A stretch of DNA of 64,000 nt from Arcanobacterium_A hippocoleae (GTDB taxonomy: Bacteria > Actinomycetota > Actinomycetes > Actinomycetales > Actinomycetaceae): positions 930,001-994,000 of the forward strand of contig NZ_JAVDUJ010000001.1 of the NCBI RefSeq assembly GCF_031456295.1. The letters run 5' to 3'. The first letter of the stretch is position 1; every line of letters starts with the position of its first letter. Under the pieces are notes generated by a model. That model worked only from the letters and a program-made list of their open reading frames with translations. It was not told the origin of the DNA and did no database searches. Below are positions 16,018 through 24,944 of this stretch, piece after piece. A program made the translations under genes and the position numbers.

Positions 16018-16614
16018 ATGAATGATTCAAATGATCCCGCCCTCTCCCCGCAGACACAAGCCTTACGTGATGCCACAATTGAAATCGAGCAATATGTAGC
16101 AAAAGCTGGTTGGGATGCGCCAATCCGGATCTTTGCCTTAGTCAACGTGCAAAAAGCCCTCGCGGCAAATCCGGAATTAGCAAAAGAGCTGAGCGCAGAC
16201 GAGAATCTCGCAGCCACACACCTAGCTACAGCGCACACGCTCTTTTCCGTAGAACAAGAAGGTCTGCCTGCTGCAGATTCAATTACAGAATTACTCGGTC
16301 AGATTTATTGGCCAGCAGATGTAGACGGAGTGGCGATCAGTGTAGAACGTGTAATTTTACCACCCTCAGCCGAAGTTGAACTGCCAACTGATGAGCAGGC
16401 AGCAATGAAAATCCTGCAAGCCCACCCCCAACGGCAAGATGTGCGCATGGTTGCCGCGTTGATGCGCGATGGCGCTACCTGGGGCGCGTTGCGGATGCGT
16501 GATCACGATCGGGATGAATTAGTACTTTCCGGCGCTGAGCTGCTTTCAGGTCTTTGTGCTGCTCTTGAAGTTACTTTTACGCAGCTACCTGAAGCGGAGA
16601 ACCCTGAAAAGTAA
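16018..16614 (+). CDS. PPA1309 family protein
   Basis: The protein has 198 residues, acidic and soluble. The order of conserved segments matches the PPA1309 family of actinobacteria: 'QALRDATIEIEQYVAKAGWD', 'RIFALVNVQ', 'TELLGQIYWPADVDGVAISVERVILPP' (cited in part), 'VRMVAALMRDGATWGALRMRDHD'. The function is unknown. It lies 53 bases after the ThiF-like gene on the same strand and faces the PDZ-Lon protease gene. No clear ribosome site precedes the ATG, so it may be leaderless or read through from upstream. Confidence 0.9.
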   Translation: MNDSNDPALSPQTQALRDATIEIEQYVAKAGWDAPIRIFALVNVQKALAANPELAKELSADENLAATHLATAHTLFSVEQEGLPAADSITELLGQIYWPADVDGVAISVERVILPPSAEVELPTDEQAAMKILQAHPQRQDVRMVAALMRDGATWGALRMRDHDRDELVLSGAELLSGLCAALEVTFTQLPEAENPEK

Positions 16615-16698
16615 CCGGCAAGCTTCCGCCGATGAGCGATCTCCTTCTGCCCGGCAAATAATTATTTCGCAGCTTGCGTCACGGCATTTGCTGCTGCC

Positions 16699-18033
16699 TT
16701 AAGATGCACCAGCCACGTCTTTACATGTTCGTAACCCGGCAGTATCGCCTGCAGCGATTGCTTTCACTACTTTGATTGATTCATCTGTAGAACGGACTGC
16801 CCAGATGTTTAATCCGCGCGGTTCCATACCAATAGTTTCCCCACAATTTTCTGCGGGCGCGAGAAAATCCGTAGCTCCTGCTTTCGCAGCTCCACGTAGC
16901 TTATGCACGATCCCGCCAATCGGCCCAACATCACCATCCCAGGCAACAGTGCCGGTGCCAGCAATTTTTGCTTTTCCGCCCAAACTTCCAGGGGTGAGCA
17001 GATCGTACAATGCAAGCGTGAACATATTTCCTGCGCTTGGTCCGCCAATGCCTTCTACAATGTACTCAACTTTCCCCGGAATCTTCACATTTTCGACGGT
17101 GATCGCCACACCGAGAAGCGAACCAGGATGCACCCAACCGGTATTATCAGGAGGATATGGAAGCGTCGCAAATTCAACTATTTTACGCTCTCCTGCACGC
17201 TCAATTTCCAGTTTGACCCTGCTCTTAGGAGGTGTCCGGTCAAGTATCTGCGCAAGCTCATAATGCGATTTTATTGGCGTGAGCTTCGCATCAGTTACCG
17301 TCGCATGCCCCGAGTTTACACCGATCGCCCGAATCACATCCCCCGGCTGGAGTACTTTTCCTGACGGTTTTTTCTGATCCACGCCCACCACAGTGACATC
17401 CATCTGCACCGCAAAACCAGCAAGTTCAAAGGCAAGGAGTGCCGCAGAATCCTGCGAATTAGCCATTAGTTGATTATTTTGCGCTGCTACTTCATCCGCA
17501 CTGACTTCGGGCGGATAAAATGCACGTAATGGAATCAGCTGCCAATCGCCCTTCAGTAGCGCCGCTAAGGCTTGCGCTCCTGGCACACCTTGAGTTGGTG
17601 CACCCCAGGCCGAGACGGTAGTCATGAACAGCTTCGTCTCGCTTGGCTCGGTTGGCACACCACTGATCTGCACAATCGGTTTCCCGTCAATATCTGAATT
17701 AACATTAATTGCCGGTCCCGCCGTCTGCACTAAAAAACTCGAAGGCAAGAACATTGCAAGCAACACGAAAATACAAAAGCAAATTCCAGCCAGAATCGTG
17801 CGCCCAGTGTGTGAGCAAGCCAGTGTACGGAGCGATACCGGATGTGTTTTCCCTACTCCAGCCTTAACTTCCGATACCGACACCGCAAATTGTGCATTTT
17901 CTTCCACAGACACCGCAAAATCCTTTTCTGAGTCTGGAATATCGCAAGTTTGCAGCAAATTATTCGACGCAGGTTGCGGCTTTCTAAAATCACGTGAATC
18001 TTCTGGCGCAAAACGCCGTCTGCGGAAAAACAT
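16699..18033 (-). CDS. PDZ-Lon (S16) membrane protease, YlbL family
   Basis: The protein has 444 residues. The start is ATG 18033 with AGGAG five bases upstream. An unusually polar cytoplasmic head of about 65 residues precedes one membrane segment (about 76-100). A PDZ domain lies at about 215-295 ('LQPGDVIRAIGVN') and the Lon-type proteolytic domain at about 300-425. The catalytic dyad is visible: Ser333 in 'GGPSAGN' and Lys378 in 'VHKLRG'. There is no ATPase part, so it is a membrane-tethered, ATP-independent relative of Lon that probably cleaves exported or membrane substrates. It converges with the PPA1309 gene and diverges from the zincin gene. Confidence 0.9.
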   Translation of the reverse strand: MFFRRRRFAPEDSRDFRKPQPASNNLLQTCDIPDSEKDFAVSVEENAQFAVSVSEVKAGVGKTHPVSLRTLACSHTGRTILAGICFCIFVLLAMFLPSSFLVQTAGPAINVNSDIDGKPIVQISGVPTEPSETKLFMTTVSAWGAPTQGVPGAQALAALLKGDWQLIPLRAFYPPEVSADEVAAQNNQLMANSQDSAALLAFELAGFAVQMDVTVVGVDQKKPSGKVLQPGDVIRAIGVNSGHATVTDAKLTPIKSHYELAQILDRTPPKSRVKLEIERAGERKIVEFATLPYPPDNTGWVHPGSLLGVAITVENVKIPGKVEYIVEGIGGPSAGNMFTLALYDLLTPGSLGGKAKIAGTGTVAWDGDVGPIGGIVHKLRGAAKAGATDFLAPAENCGETIGMEPRGLNIWAVRSTDESIKVVKAIAAGDTAGLRTCKDVAGAS

Positions 18034-18305
18034 TCCTGCTCCTCACTGATCCGCTGCAGCATGAAACTATAGGGCAGCCATAGTTCACTGCATCGCGCTT
18101 CGCACATTCATGCAGAAGCGATCCATCTAAACCAATTTTCCAAACTGAGCATAAGAATACATCGCATCACTCCAAACTATGTATCGCTACACATGATGCA
18201 GTCGGGAAGATTCGCTAAGTGCTAAACTGTGGGCACATTAGACTTCAGATTGTGGCAGATTCACACAACCCGATACGCTAATGATAAATAATGCAGGAGG
18301 ATTCG

Positions 18306-19814
18306 ATGAGTGAAGCGCAAAATGGTGCACAAAGAAATGATGACGAAGGCGATTTCGCTGAATTAGAGCAAACTTTACGCTCAATTCTTGGCGATAAAGC
18401 TGCTGCGGAAATCATTTCCGCAATGCGTGATAAAGGATTAAATTCTGCTGCTTCCCCGTTCGGTCTGCCCGGAATGCCTTTTCTCCCGGGGATGGATTCG
18501 ATCCAAGGAATGCCGCATATTTTTACCGGCGAAAATTTCACGGTAATTTCACAGCAAATTCAGTCGATGCTTGGTGCTGACGGCAAAGGCCCCGTAAATT
18601 GGAAAATCGCAGAGGAAGTTGCACGGCAGACGGTAGTCCAGAAAAACCTGGATTCACTTTCAAACGCAACAGCTGACGAAGCTCGCAATGCGCTGCGTAC
18701 TGCTTCACTCTGGCTTGATGCCGCAACCGAATTTGGACCCGTCACCGGCACTAATATGGCATGGAATCGGCTCGACTGGATCGCTCATTCATTACCTACT
18801 TTCAAACGTCTGATGGATCCAGTAGGCGCACATATCACTGCCGCGATTTCACGATCGATTAAAAATCAGCTTGCAGATGCCCCTGAAGAAATGCAGCAAA
18901 TGCTTGGAATGATGGGCGATCCGGCAGCGCTTCTCGGTTCTGCAATTGGTTCAGTTTTGGGGATCCAATACGGCAGCGCATTAGCTCAGCTGGCAAGTAA
19001 TTCTTTTGGCACATCGGATACCGGGTTGCCATTGATGGAGGCTTCCACAGCGGCTCTCGTGCCGACTAATATTGCAAATTTTGCAAAAGATCTCGAAATT
19101 GATGCGAGTGAAGTATTAGCATATATCGCCGTGCGTGAACTTGCTGCTGCCCGACTCTTTACGCATGTGCCTTGGCTGCGTACCCGGATTCTTGACACAG
19201 TTGCCGAATATGCACCCGGGATTGAAATCGATACTGAGGCGATCGAGGAAAAGGTCCGCGAGATGACTTTCGAGAACCCACAATCAATGGGGCAAATCGA
19301 TCTTACCGATATCTTTGCGCTTGAGATTTCACCATCACAACAAGAAGTTTTGAATCGTTTAGAGCATCTCATTTCTTTGGTTGAAGGCTGGGTCAGTGAA
19401 GTTTCAGCACGCGCGGTAGCACCGCATTTACCGAACGCAATGGCTTTGCGGGAAATGTTTGCGCGGCGCTACGCTACCGACAATCCGGCAAAGGGTGTGT
19501 GGGAGATGCAATTAGGGATGGAATTAACACCCCGAAATATGCGTGCTGCCGTCACTTTCTGGCAGCTTGCTGAAACACACTTAGGAAGCGCTGAGCGGGA
19601 TGCGCTGTGGAATCACCCCGATTTACTGCCGAGCGCAGCAGCGCTCAACGGAGATATCACAGCATTTTTCCAGGATGCTCCAGCTAACGATATCTCTGCT
19701 GAGCTTGATTCTTTCCTGGCTGATTTATTTAACGAATCAGCAAAACCCGCAAATTCGGATCCAGCAGCGGATCCAGACACACAAAAACCGGAAGACGACA
19801 CCACAACGGATTAA
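18306..19814 (+). CDS. Zincin_2 (DUF2342) family protein, probably lacking one metal ligand
   Basis: The protein has 502 residues from ATG 18306; AGGAGG lies five bases upstream, and the in-frame ATG at 18291 overlaps that site and is not used. Family features are easy to follow: 'WNRLDWIAHSLPTFKRLMDP', 'GSAIGSVLGIQYG', 'LVPTNIANFAKDLEID', 'REL...VPWLRTRI', 'LEHLISLVEGWVSEVS', 'MQLGMELTPRNMRAA', 'RDALWNHPDLLPSA'. The segment that should contain the metal-binding Glu-x-x-His reads R277-E-L-A-A281, so the histidine is replaced by alanine. The C-terminal 50 residues are acidic and disordered. Peptidase activity is therefore doubtful; a structural role is possible. Confidence 0.85.
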   Translation: MSEAQNGAQRNDDEGDFAELEQTLRSILGDKAAAEIISAMRDKGLNSAASPFGLPGMPFLPGMDSIQGMPHIFTGENFTVISQQIQSMLGADGKGPVNWKIAEEVARQTVVQKNLDSLSNATADEARNALRTASLWLDAATEFGPVTGTNMAWNRLDWIAHSLPTFKRLMDPVGAHITAAISRSIKNQLADAPEEMQQMLGMMGDPAALLGSAIGSVLGIQYGSALAQLASNSFGTSDTGLPLMEASTAALVPTNIANFAKDLEIDASEVLAYIAVRELAAARLFTHVPWLRTRILDTVAEYAPGIEIDTEAIEEKVREMTFENPQSMGQIDLTDIFALEISPSQQEVLNRLEHLISLVEGWVSEVSARAVAPHLPNAMALREMFARRYATDNPAKGVWEMQLGMELTPRNMRAAVTFWQLAETHLGSAERDALWNHPDLLPSAAALNGDITAFFQDAPANDISAELDSFLADLFNESAKPANSDPAADPDTQKPEDDTTTD

Positions 19815-19827
19815 TCCACACGTGCCG

Positions 19828-19912
19828 TTGCACGTACACAAAATTACGTGCAACAAAAATTGCAGGCGCAGTCCACTGCAAAATATCAGCGGACTGTGCC
19901 TGCGCTTTTTCG
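19828..19912 (+). terminator. Double hairpin terminator after the zincin gene
   Basis: The first hairpin is GTTGCACGTA (19828-19837) paired with TACGTGCAAC (19845-19854), followed by A-rich DNA. The second is GCAGGCGCAGTCC (19862-19874) paired with GGACTGTGCCTGC (19891-19903) with one wobble, followed by a T run on the plus strand. It separates the convergent zincin and glgX genes. Confidence 0.8.
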
Positions 19913-19991
19913 CTCAGCATTTCCACAAACGGGAATCACCCCCGATTGCATAAAAAATGAACCGCTGACCAGATACTATTTGAGCAAGCAC

Positions 19992-22286
19992 TCAAAGTTG
20001 TGGGGCAGCAAAATAGAGCTGCATTGACGTGGCCTGGATCCGAGTCACTGCTCCGGCTCGATAAATTGGCAGCTGCTCACGCGGCTCTTCCCAATTTGAA
20101 TCCCACACAAGACGATAATCCACACCTCGCCCAGGCGCTAAACGCAGTTCTGTATCAGCGATCGACCCATTTACAATTAATAACGCGTCTACGTCTCCGC
20201 CCTTCCCGGAGCGAAGCATCTGAATTGTGCGGACACCTCCATCAAACCATTTATAATCAGCAAGCTGGTTCCCAAACGCATCGAACCATTCAAGATCCCG
20301 AATCCCGTCTTCCCCGATCTCGCCAGTATAAAAACAGTTCGGACGCAACGTAAGATGCTCCCGACGCAAACGCAAAAGATATGCGACAGTAGCATACATT
20401 TGTTGCGAAATCTTTGATCCATCCCATGCAAGATACGAGATTGCACTATTTTGGCAGTAGGCATTGTTATTGCCATGCTGAGTTTTATAAACTTCATCGC
20501 CAGCAGTGATCATCGGTGTGCCTGCGGAAAAAATCAATGTGCCAAACAAATTCCGCACACTTTTGCGTCGAGATTTCTCAATTTGCGGGTCAGCTCCGCC
20601 TTCCATCCCGTGATTCCATGAAGCATTATTATCTGAGCCGTCACGATTATCTTCCAGATTAGCTTCGTTATGTTTATAGTTATACGAAACCAAATCGCGC
20701 ATTGTGAATCCGTCATGTGCCGTCACAAAATTGATTGACGCATACATCCCACGTCCACCTGGTGTGATTCCGTGGCTGAAAAGATCTGCAGAACCAGATA
20801 GCCGGGTGGCCAAATCGCGCATATCACTACCTGCACCACCATGCATGATCTGCCCTGGCTCGCTGACCCAAAAAGCCCGAACACTATCCCGGAAACGATC
20901 ATTCCAATCCGCACACGGAGTCGAAAAATTCCCGGTCTGCCAGCCGTTTGGCCCGAGATCCCAAGGCTCATTGATCAGCTTTACACCGCTCAATATCGGA
21001 TCAGTAGCCATTGCTGCATACAACGGATGATGCTGGTTGAAATTATCCCCTTCGCGCCCAAGCGTGACGGCAAGATCGAATCGGAACCCGTCCACACCAA
21101 TTATTTCCACCCAATAACGTAAAGAATCGAGCGTTAATTGGAGGACGGGAAGCCTGCGGAAATCTAATGAATTTCCGCACCCGGTAGTATCTACCAATTG
21201 CCCAATTTGCCGTGAACTGTGACGGTAATATGAGGTGTTATCAAATCCGCGTAGGGATAGTGTCGGACCGTCCGCACCTGCTTCACAAGTGTGGTTGTAG
21301 ACTACATCGAGAAGCACTTCAATACCGGCTGCATGCAAATTTTGAATCGCAGTTTTCAATTCCGCAATGACGGCTTGCGGCCCTTCACTCTGGGCTTTTG
21401 CGGTAGCATAACTTGATTCTGGCGCAAAGTACGAAAGCGTGTTGTAGCCCCAATAGTTTTCAAGATTCTTCCGCACCAGGAATGGTTCAGAAAATTTTGC
21501 ATGGATCGGCAGCAGTTCGAGCGCCGTTATTCCGAGATCCTGCAAATACTTGATTGTAGCCGGATGCCCGAGCGCTGCATATGTGCCACGTATTTCTGCT
21601 GGCAAAGAGCTAAAATTTCGCGTTAAACCAATCACATGCGCTTCATAAATCACTGTTTTGCGCCACGGTGTGCGCGGGAATGTGGGCGGGGCAGGCGTAT
21701 CTGCGATTACTACTCCCAGCGCCGCGTATGGAGCAGAATCGCGTTCATCGCGTGCCGCCAGATCAGTGTATTTTCGTTCTTCTAAACTTTCACTGCACAT
21801 CTCAGTGCTACTTGGGGCAGGATCAGTTTGCACCGTAAGCTGCTCATAATTTTGGTAGGCGTAAATTGCTTGATGCAGCTGCGGCATTTGCCCAATTGCA
21901 CGCGCATACGGATCAAGCAGCACTTTCGCCGGATTATGCAGCATTGAGATATTGCGATCCCATTTTCCGTGCACCCGGTAGCCGTATATTTGCCCTACTT
22001 GTACGCCGGGAATATGCCCAGCCCAGATATTTTGGAAGCCGCGCACAAGCGGATAGCGCTTTTCATGCATTTTTCCAGTTTGTGGGTCTGGATCAAATAG
22101 GCACACTTCAACTAGTTGTGCATTTCCAGCACGGACGGCAAAATCTACTCCGTCTCCGATAATCCACGCTCCAAGACGAACTGGCCGAGCCAATGGCCCA
22201 TTTCGCATCTCGTCATTTGTGTGTTCGGAATAGTGCACAGATGATGGCGCTACGCCGTTAGCATCACTCAGAAAAGCATTTTGCAT
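19992..22286 (-). CDS. glgX: Glycogen debranching enzyme GlgX
   Basis: The protein has 764 residues, GH13 family. An N-terminal CBM48-like domain (about 30-150, 'LGAWIIGDGVDFAVRAGNA') precedes the (beta/alpha)8 catalytic domain. Conserved regions seen: 'LDVVYNHT', 'VDGFRFDLAV' (nucleophile Asp), 'LINEPWD' (acid/base Glu) and 'NFVTAHDGFT'. A C-terminal beta domain closes the protein. It hydrolyses alpha-1,6 branches of phosphorylase-limited glycogen, releasing maltodextrins for storage polymer turnover. The start is the ATG at 22286 with a weak GAGG upstream; ATG 22208 is an alternative. It sits alone on the minus strand within the conserved block, with no other glg gene in view. Confidence 0.95.
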   Translation of the reverse strand: MQNAFLSDANGVAPSSVHYSEHTNDEMRNGPLARPVRLGAWIIGDGVDFAVRAGNAQLVEVCLFDPDPQTGKMHEKRYPLVRGFQNIWAGHIPGVQVGQIYGYRVHGKWDRNISMLHNPAKVLLDPYARAIGQMPQLHQAIYAYQNYEQLTVQTDPAPSSTEMCSESLEERKYTDLAARDERDSAPYAALGVVIADTPAPPTFPRTPWRKTVIYEAHVIGLTRNFSSLPAEIRGTYAALGHPATIKYLQDLGITALELLPIHAKFSEPFLVRKNLENYWGYNTLSYFAPESSYATAKAQSEGPQAVIAELKTAIQNLHAAGIEVLLDVVYNHTCEAGADGPTLSLRGFDNTSYYRHSSRQIGQLVDTTGCGNSLDFRRLPVLQLTLDSLRYWVEIIGVDGFRFDLAVTLGREGDNFNQHHPLYAAMATDPILSGVKLINEPWDLGPNGWQTGNFSTPCADWNDRFRDSVRAFWVSEPGQIMHGGAGSDMRDLATRLSGSADLFSHGITPGGRGMYASINFVTAHDGFTMRDLVSYNYKHNEANLEDNRDGSDNNASWNHGMEGGADPQIEKSRRKSVRNLFGTLIFSAGTPMITAGDEVYKTQHGNNNAYCQNSAISYLAWDGSKISQQMYATVAYLLRLRREHLTLRPNCFYTGEIGEDGIRDLEWFDAFGNQLADYKWFDGGVRTIQMLRSGKGGDVDALLIVNGSIADTELRLAPGRGVDYRLVWDSNWEEPREQLPIYRAGAVTRIQATSMQLYFAAPQL

Positions 22287-22738
22287 TTACGAATCAGCCT
22301 CGGTCTTTCAGTTTGCGAAGATGCAGATATTCACCTTGCAGGAAGAACATATGATGGCTCATAAAATCGTGCCTCCAGGCGAATCTGCTGGTGAAAGAAT
22401 TTTTCAAACAGTTTTTCTCCGCTAATTCTGACAGTTTTTACACTTTTTTGCACCCGCATCATGCAAAAATTTTGATTTTGCAAGAAAAATCCATTTTTCT
22501 TGCAAATAGCGCGATAATATGTGCCGGAGGGCGAGAAGAAAAATCATCGCCGCAGCTGATGCAAATTTTCCACAGTTGCGAATTTACGTTATTTCGCTTC
22601 ACAAATCATGTACTATCGCGAAACCGACCGATGCTGCCGATAGAATCAAATGCAGACAAACCACTGCCAGCCAAAAATTTCATGCCATTTTGGCAAATTA
22701 GCAGTCGAATCCAAACTAAAGAAATTGGAAGTATCGTG
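22287..22738. other. 452-bp divergent intergenic region with an AT-rich hairpin
   Basis: This is a non-coding, AT-rich spacer between glgX and the helicase gene. A 12-bp perfect inverted repeat (TTGCAAGAAAAA 22478-22489, TTTTTCTTGCAA 22494-22505) encloses the loop TCCA, and an adjacent smaller inverted repeat GCAAAA...TTTTGC lies at 22463-22481. An open frame from 22391 continues into the helicase, but its first 116 codons look non-coding. Confidence 0.5.
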
Positions 22739-24829
22739 ATGACGGATTTTGCACAAGTGCTGCAAACGCAACTCGACCCAGCCCAACTCGCAGTTGCCCA
22801 TACACTACGCGGCCCGCTATGCGTGCTCGCAGGGGCAGGAGCAGGAAAGACGCGTGCGCTCACATACCGGATCGCCAATGCTGTACATCGTAAAATTGTG
22901 ACTCCGCAAAATATTTTAGCGCTCACATTCACTACCCGTGCCGCAGGTGAAATGCGTAGTCGGCTAAGGCAAATCGGAGTTACTGGGGTACAAGTAAAAA
23001 CATTTCATGCCGCTGCTCTCGCGCAACTAAACTATTTTTGGCCCACTGCCATCGGCGGACGCGTGCCAGAGCTGAAGGAAAATACACTGGCTTTAGTCTC
23101 ACAGGCTGCCGCCAGATTGAATCTTCCCACGGATACACCTACGATTCGTGATTTGCGGGATGCAATCGCCTGGGCAAAGGTGCAGCTGATCACGCCTGAT
23201 ACGTATCCGTCCCGCGCTCTTGCCGCGGGCCGAGACGAAATTGCTGCGCAAAAAAGTGCAGCTATTGCGCGTCTGATGATTGCTTATGAAGAGCTGAAAA
23301 CTGAACGCGGCGTAATCGATTTTGAAGATGTGATCCTGATCCTGATCGGATTATTGGTAGACCGTCCAGATATCGCCAAACAAATTCGCGCACAATACAC
23401 GTACTTTGTGGTTGATGAATTTCAAGATGTCTCGCCGATGCAGCACCGGCTCTTACAACTTTGGCTCGGGCAAAATAAAGATCTCTGTGTAGTTGGGGAC
23501 GTTTCGCAAACCATCTATTCATTTGCCGGAGCAAACTCTGAATATCTCGCAAATTTTGCCGCTTACTGGAGCGGCGCAAAACAAATCGTACTCAACCGCG
23601 ATTACCGCTCCACACCGCAAATTGTGGAATTAGCCAATAAAACAATCGGTAAATCAACTACCGCTCTTGCCCAATCGCATTCCCAACCGCAGCCGCCAAA
23701 TCGAAACTCAGCCGCAGCGGGAGCTGTATTTTTAGTATCCGCCCGCGCTGCCGGCCGCCCTGTTAGTTTTCAGGATTATCAAGACGATAATGCGCAAGCC
23801 GAAGGAATTGCGCACAAAATCAGCGAACTACACAAAAAGGGTACTCCGCTAAAAGATATTGCAATCCTATATCGCACGAATACTCAATCCGCAGTATTTG
23901 AAACTGCGCTCAATGCAGCTGGTATTTCATATACGATCAAAGGTGGGAAACGTTTCTTTGAACGTCCGGAAGTAATTAACGCAATGGTCTCGCTGCGAGC
24001 AGGAGCACGCGTAAATCCTGCAGCTGATGTTACCGAATGCCTTAATGACGTGCTCTGGCAGATGGGCTGGCGAAAAGAAGCCCCTGCAAGCCCAGGTGCA
24101 AGCCGCGAGCGCTGGGAATCCTTAGATGTACTTCGCCAGATGAGTGAAAAGTTTCGCGCCGAATCCGCGTTGGAACGTAAAAATGATTCCACAACCGCAA
24201 ATACGAGCGTGCAGGCCTTCATTGATTATCTTGCAGAACATGCAAAATTTGAGATGGAACCACAGCTTGCATCTGTTACTCTCAGTTCACTGCACAGTGC
24301 AAAAGGTTTGGAATGGCCAATCGTATTTCTTGCCGGGGTGAATGAGGGGCTTTTACCAATTTCATACGCTAAATCTCCGTCCGAAATCGAGGAAGAAAGA
24401 CGCCTCTTCTACGTCGGTATCACACGGGCAGCTGATGAACTATATCTCTCTTATTCCAAAGCTAATTTGAATGGAAAGAAGCGAAAAGCTTCGCAGTTTC
24501 TCGCTCCGCTTTGGCCACGCGAAGTATCGTCAGCTACGCAAAAGCGGATCACAGCAAAAGTGGATCACCACAAGTTTGTGTCGGAGCATCCCGCAGATCT
24601 TGCCCTTTATGAGGAATTGCGGCAATGGCGGGCGCAGCTTGCAAAAACTGCAGAAAAGCCACCGTACACGATTTTTCCCGATACCGTGCTGCGCAGAATT
24701 GCGATCAATAAACCCCGTTCGCTCGACGAATTACGCTTGATTAAAGGTATTGGCAGCCTAAAGCTCTCTCGCTACGGATTAGCATTATTAACGCTTGTAA
24801 ATGATTTCTTGGATCAAAAATCGTCATAA
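22739..24829 (+). CDS. uvrD2: ATP-dependent DNA helicase UvrD2 (SF1A, with HRDC domain)
   Basis: The protein has 696 residues from ATG 22739 (GGAAG upstream; GTG 22736 also possible). Superfamily 1A motifs appear in order: Q-motif 'LDPAQLAVA', Walker A 'GAGAGKT' (Lys37), 'ALTFTTRAAGEMRSR', Walker B 'VVDEFQD', 'VGDVSQTIYSFAGA', 'LNRDYRST', 'LSSLHSAKGLEWPIVFLAG', 'EEERRLFYVGITRA'. The last 80 residues form an HRDC domain ('LDELRLIKGIGSLKLSRYG'), the mark of the actinobacterial UvrD2 subgroup rather than UvrD1/PcrA. It unwinds DNA 3' to 5' in repair. Its place after the zincin and ThiF-like genes matches the mycobacterial neighbourhood. Confidence 0.92.
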   Translation: MTDFAQVLQTQLDPAQLAVAHTLRGPLCVLAGAGAGKTRALTYRIANAVHRKIVTPQNILALTFTTRAAGEMRSRLRQIGVTGVQVKTFHAAALAQLNYFWPTAIGGRVPELKENTLALVSQAAARLNLPTDTPTIRDLRDAIAWAKVQLITPDTYPSRALAAGRDEIAAQKSAAIARLMIAYEELKTERGVIDFEDVILILIGLLVDRPDIAKQIRAQYTYFVVDEFQDVSPMQHRLLQLWLGQNKDLCVVGDVSQTIYSFAGANSEYLANFAAYWSGAKQIVLNRDYRSTPQIVELANKTIGKSTTALAQSHSQPQPPNRNSAAAGAVFLVSARAAGRPVSFQDYQDDNAQAEGIAHKISELHKKGTPLKDIAILYRTNTQSAVFETALNAAGISYTIKGGKRFFERPEVINAMVSLRAGARVNPAADVTECLNDVLWQMGWRKEAPASPGASRERWESLDVLRQMSEKFRAESALERKNDSTTANTSVQAFIDYLAEHAKFEMEPQLASVTLSSLHSAKGLEWPIVFLAGVNEGLLPISYAKSPSEIEEERRLFYVGITRAADELYLSYSKANLNGKKRKASQFLAPLWPREVSSATQKRITAKVDHHKFVSEHPADLALYEELRQWRAQLAKTAEKPPYTIFPDTVLRRIAINKPRSLDELRLIKGIGSLKLSRYGLALLTLVNDFLDQKSS

Positions 24830-24944
24830 AGCGTTTTTGCTCCGCAGTTAAGGCGGCTAAGATATGAAGGGAATTGCGCGAAATTAGTTTTTCCCCGCGC
24901 TTTAACTACAATCATTTAAGAGATACAAAAGGAAGCATGAATCC

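Noticed and set aside
16772..17263. A 163-residue plus-strand open frame opposite the PDZ-Lon protease
   Set aside because: The protease shows clear catalytic residues and domains in this stretch; the antisense frame has none.
22391..22738. A 116-codon extension of the UvrD2 reading frame
   Set aside because: The extension has no helicase similarity, contains the AT-rich hairpin, and the ATG at 22739 has its own ribosome site just before the Q-motif.
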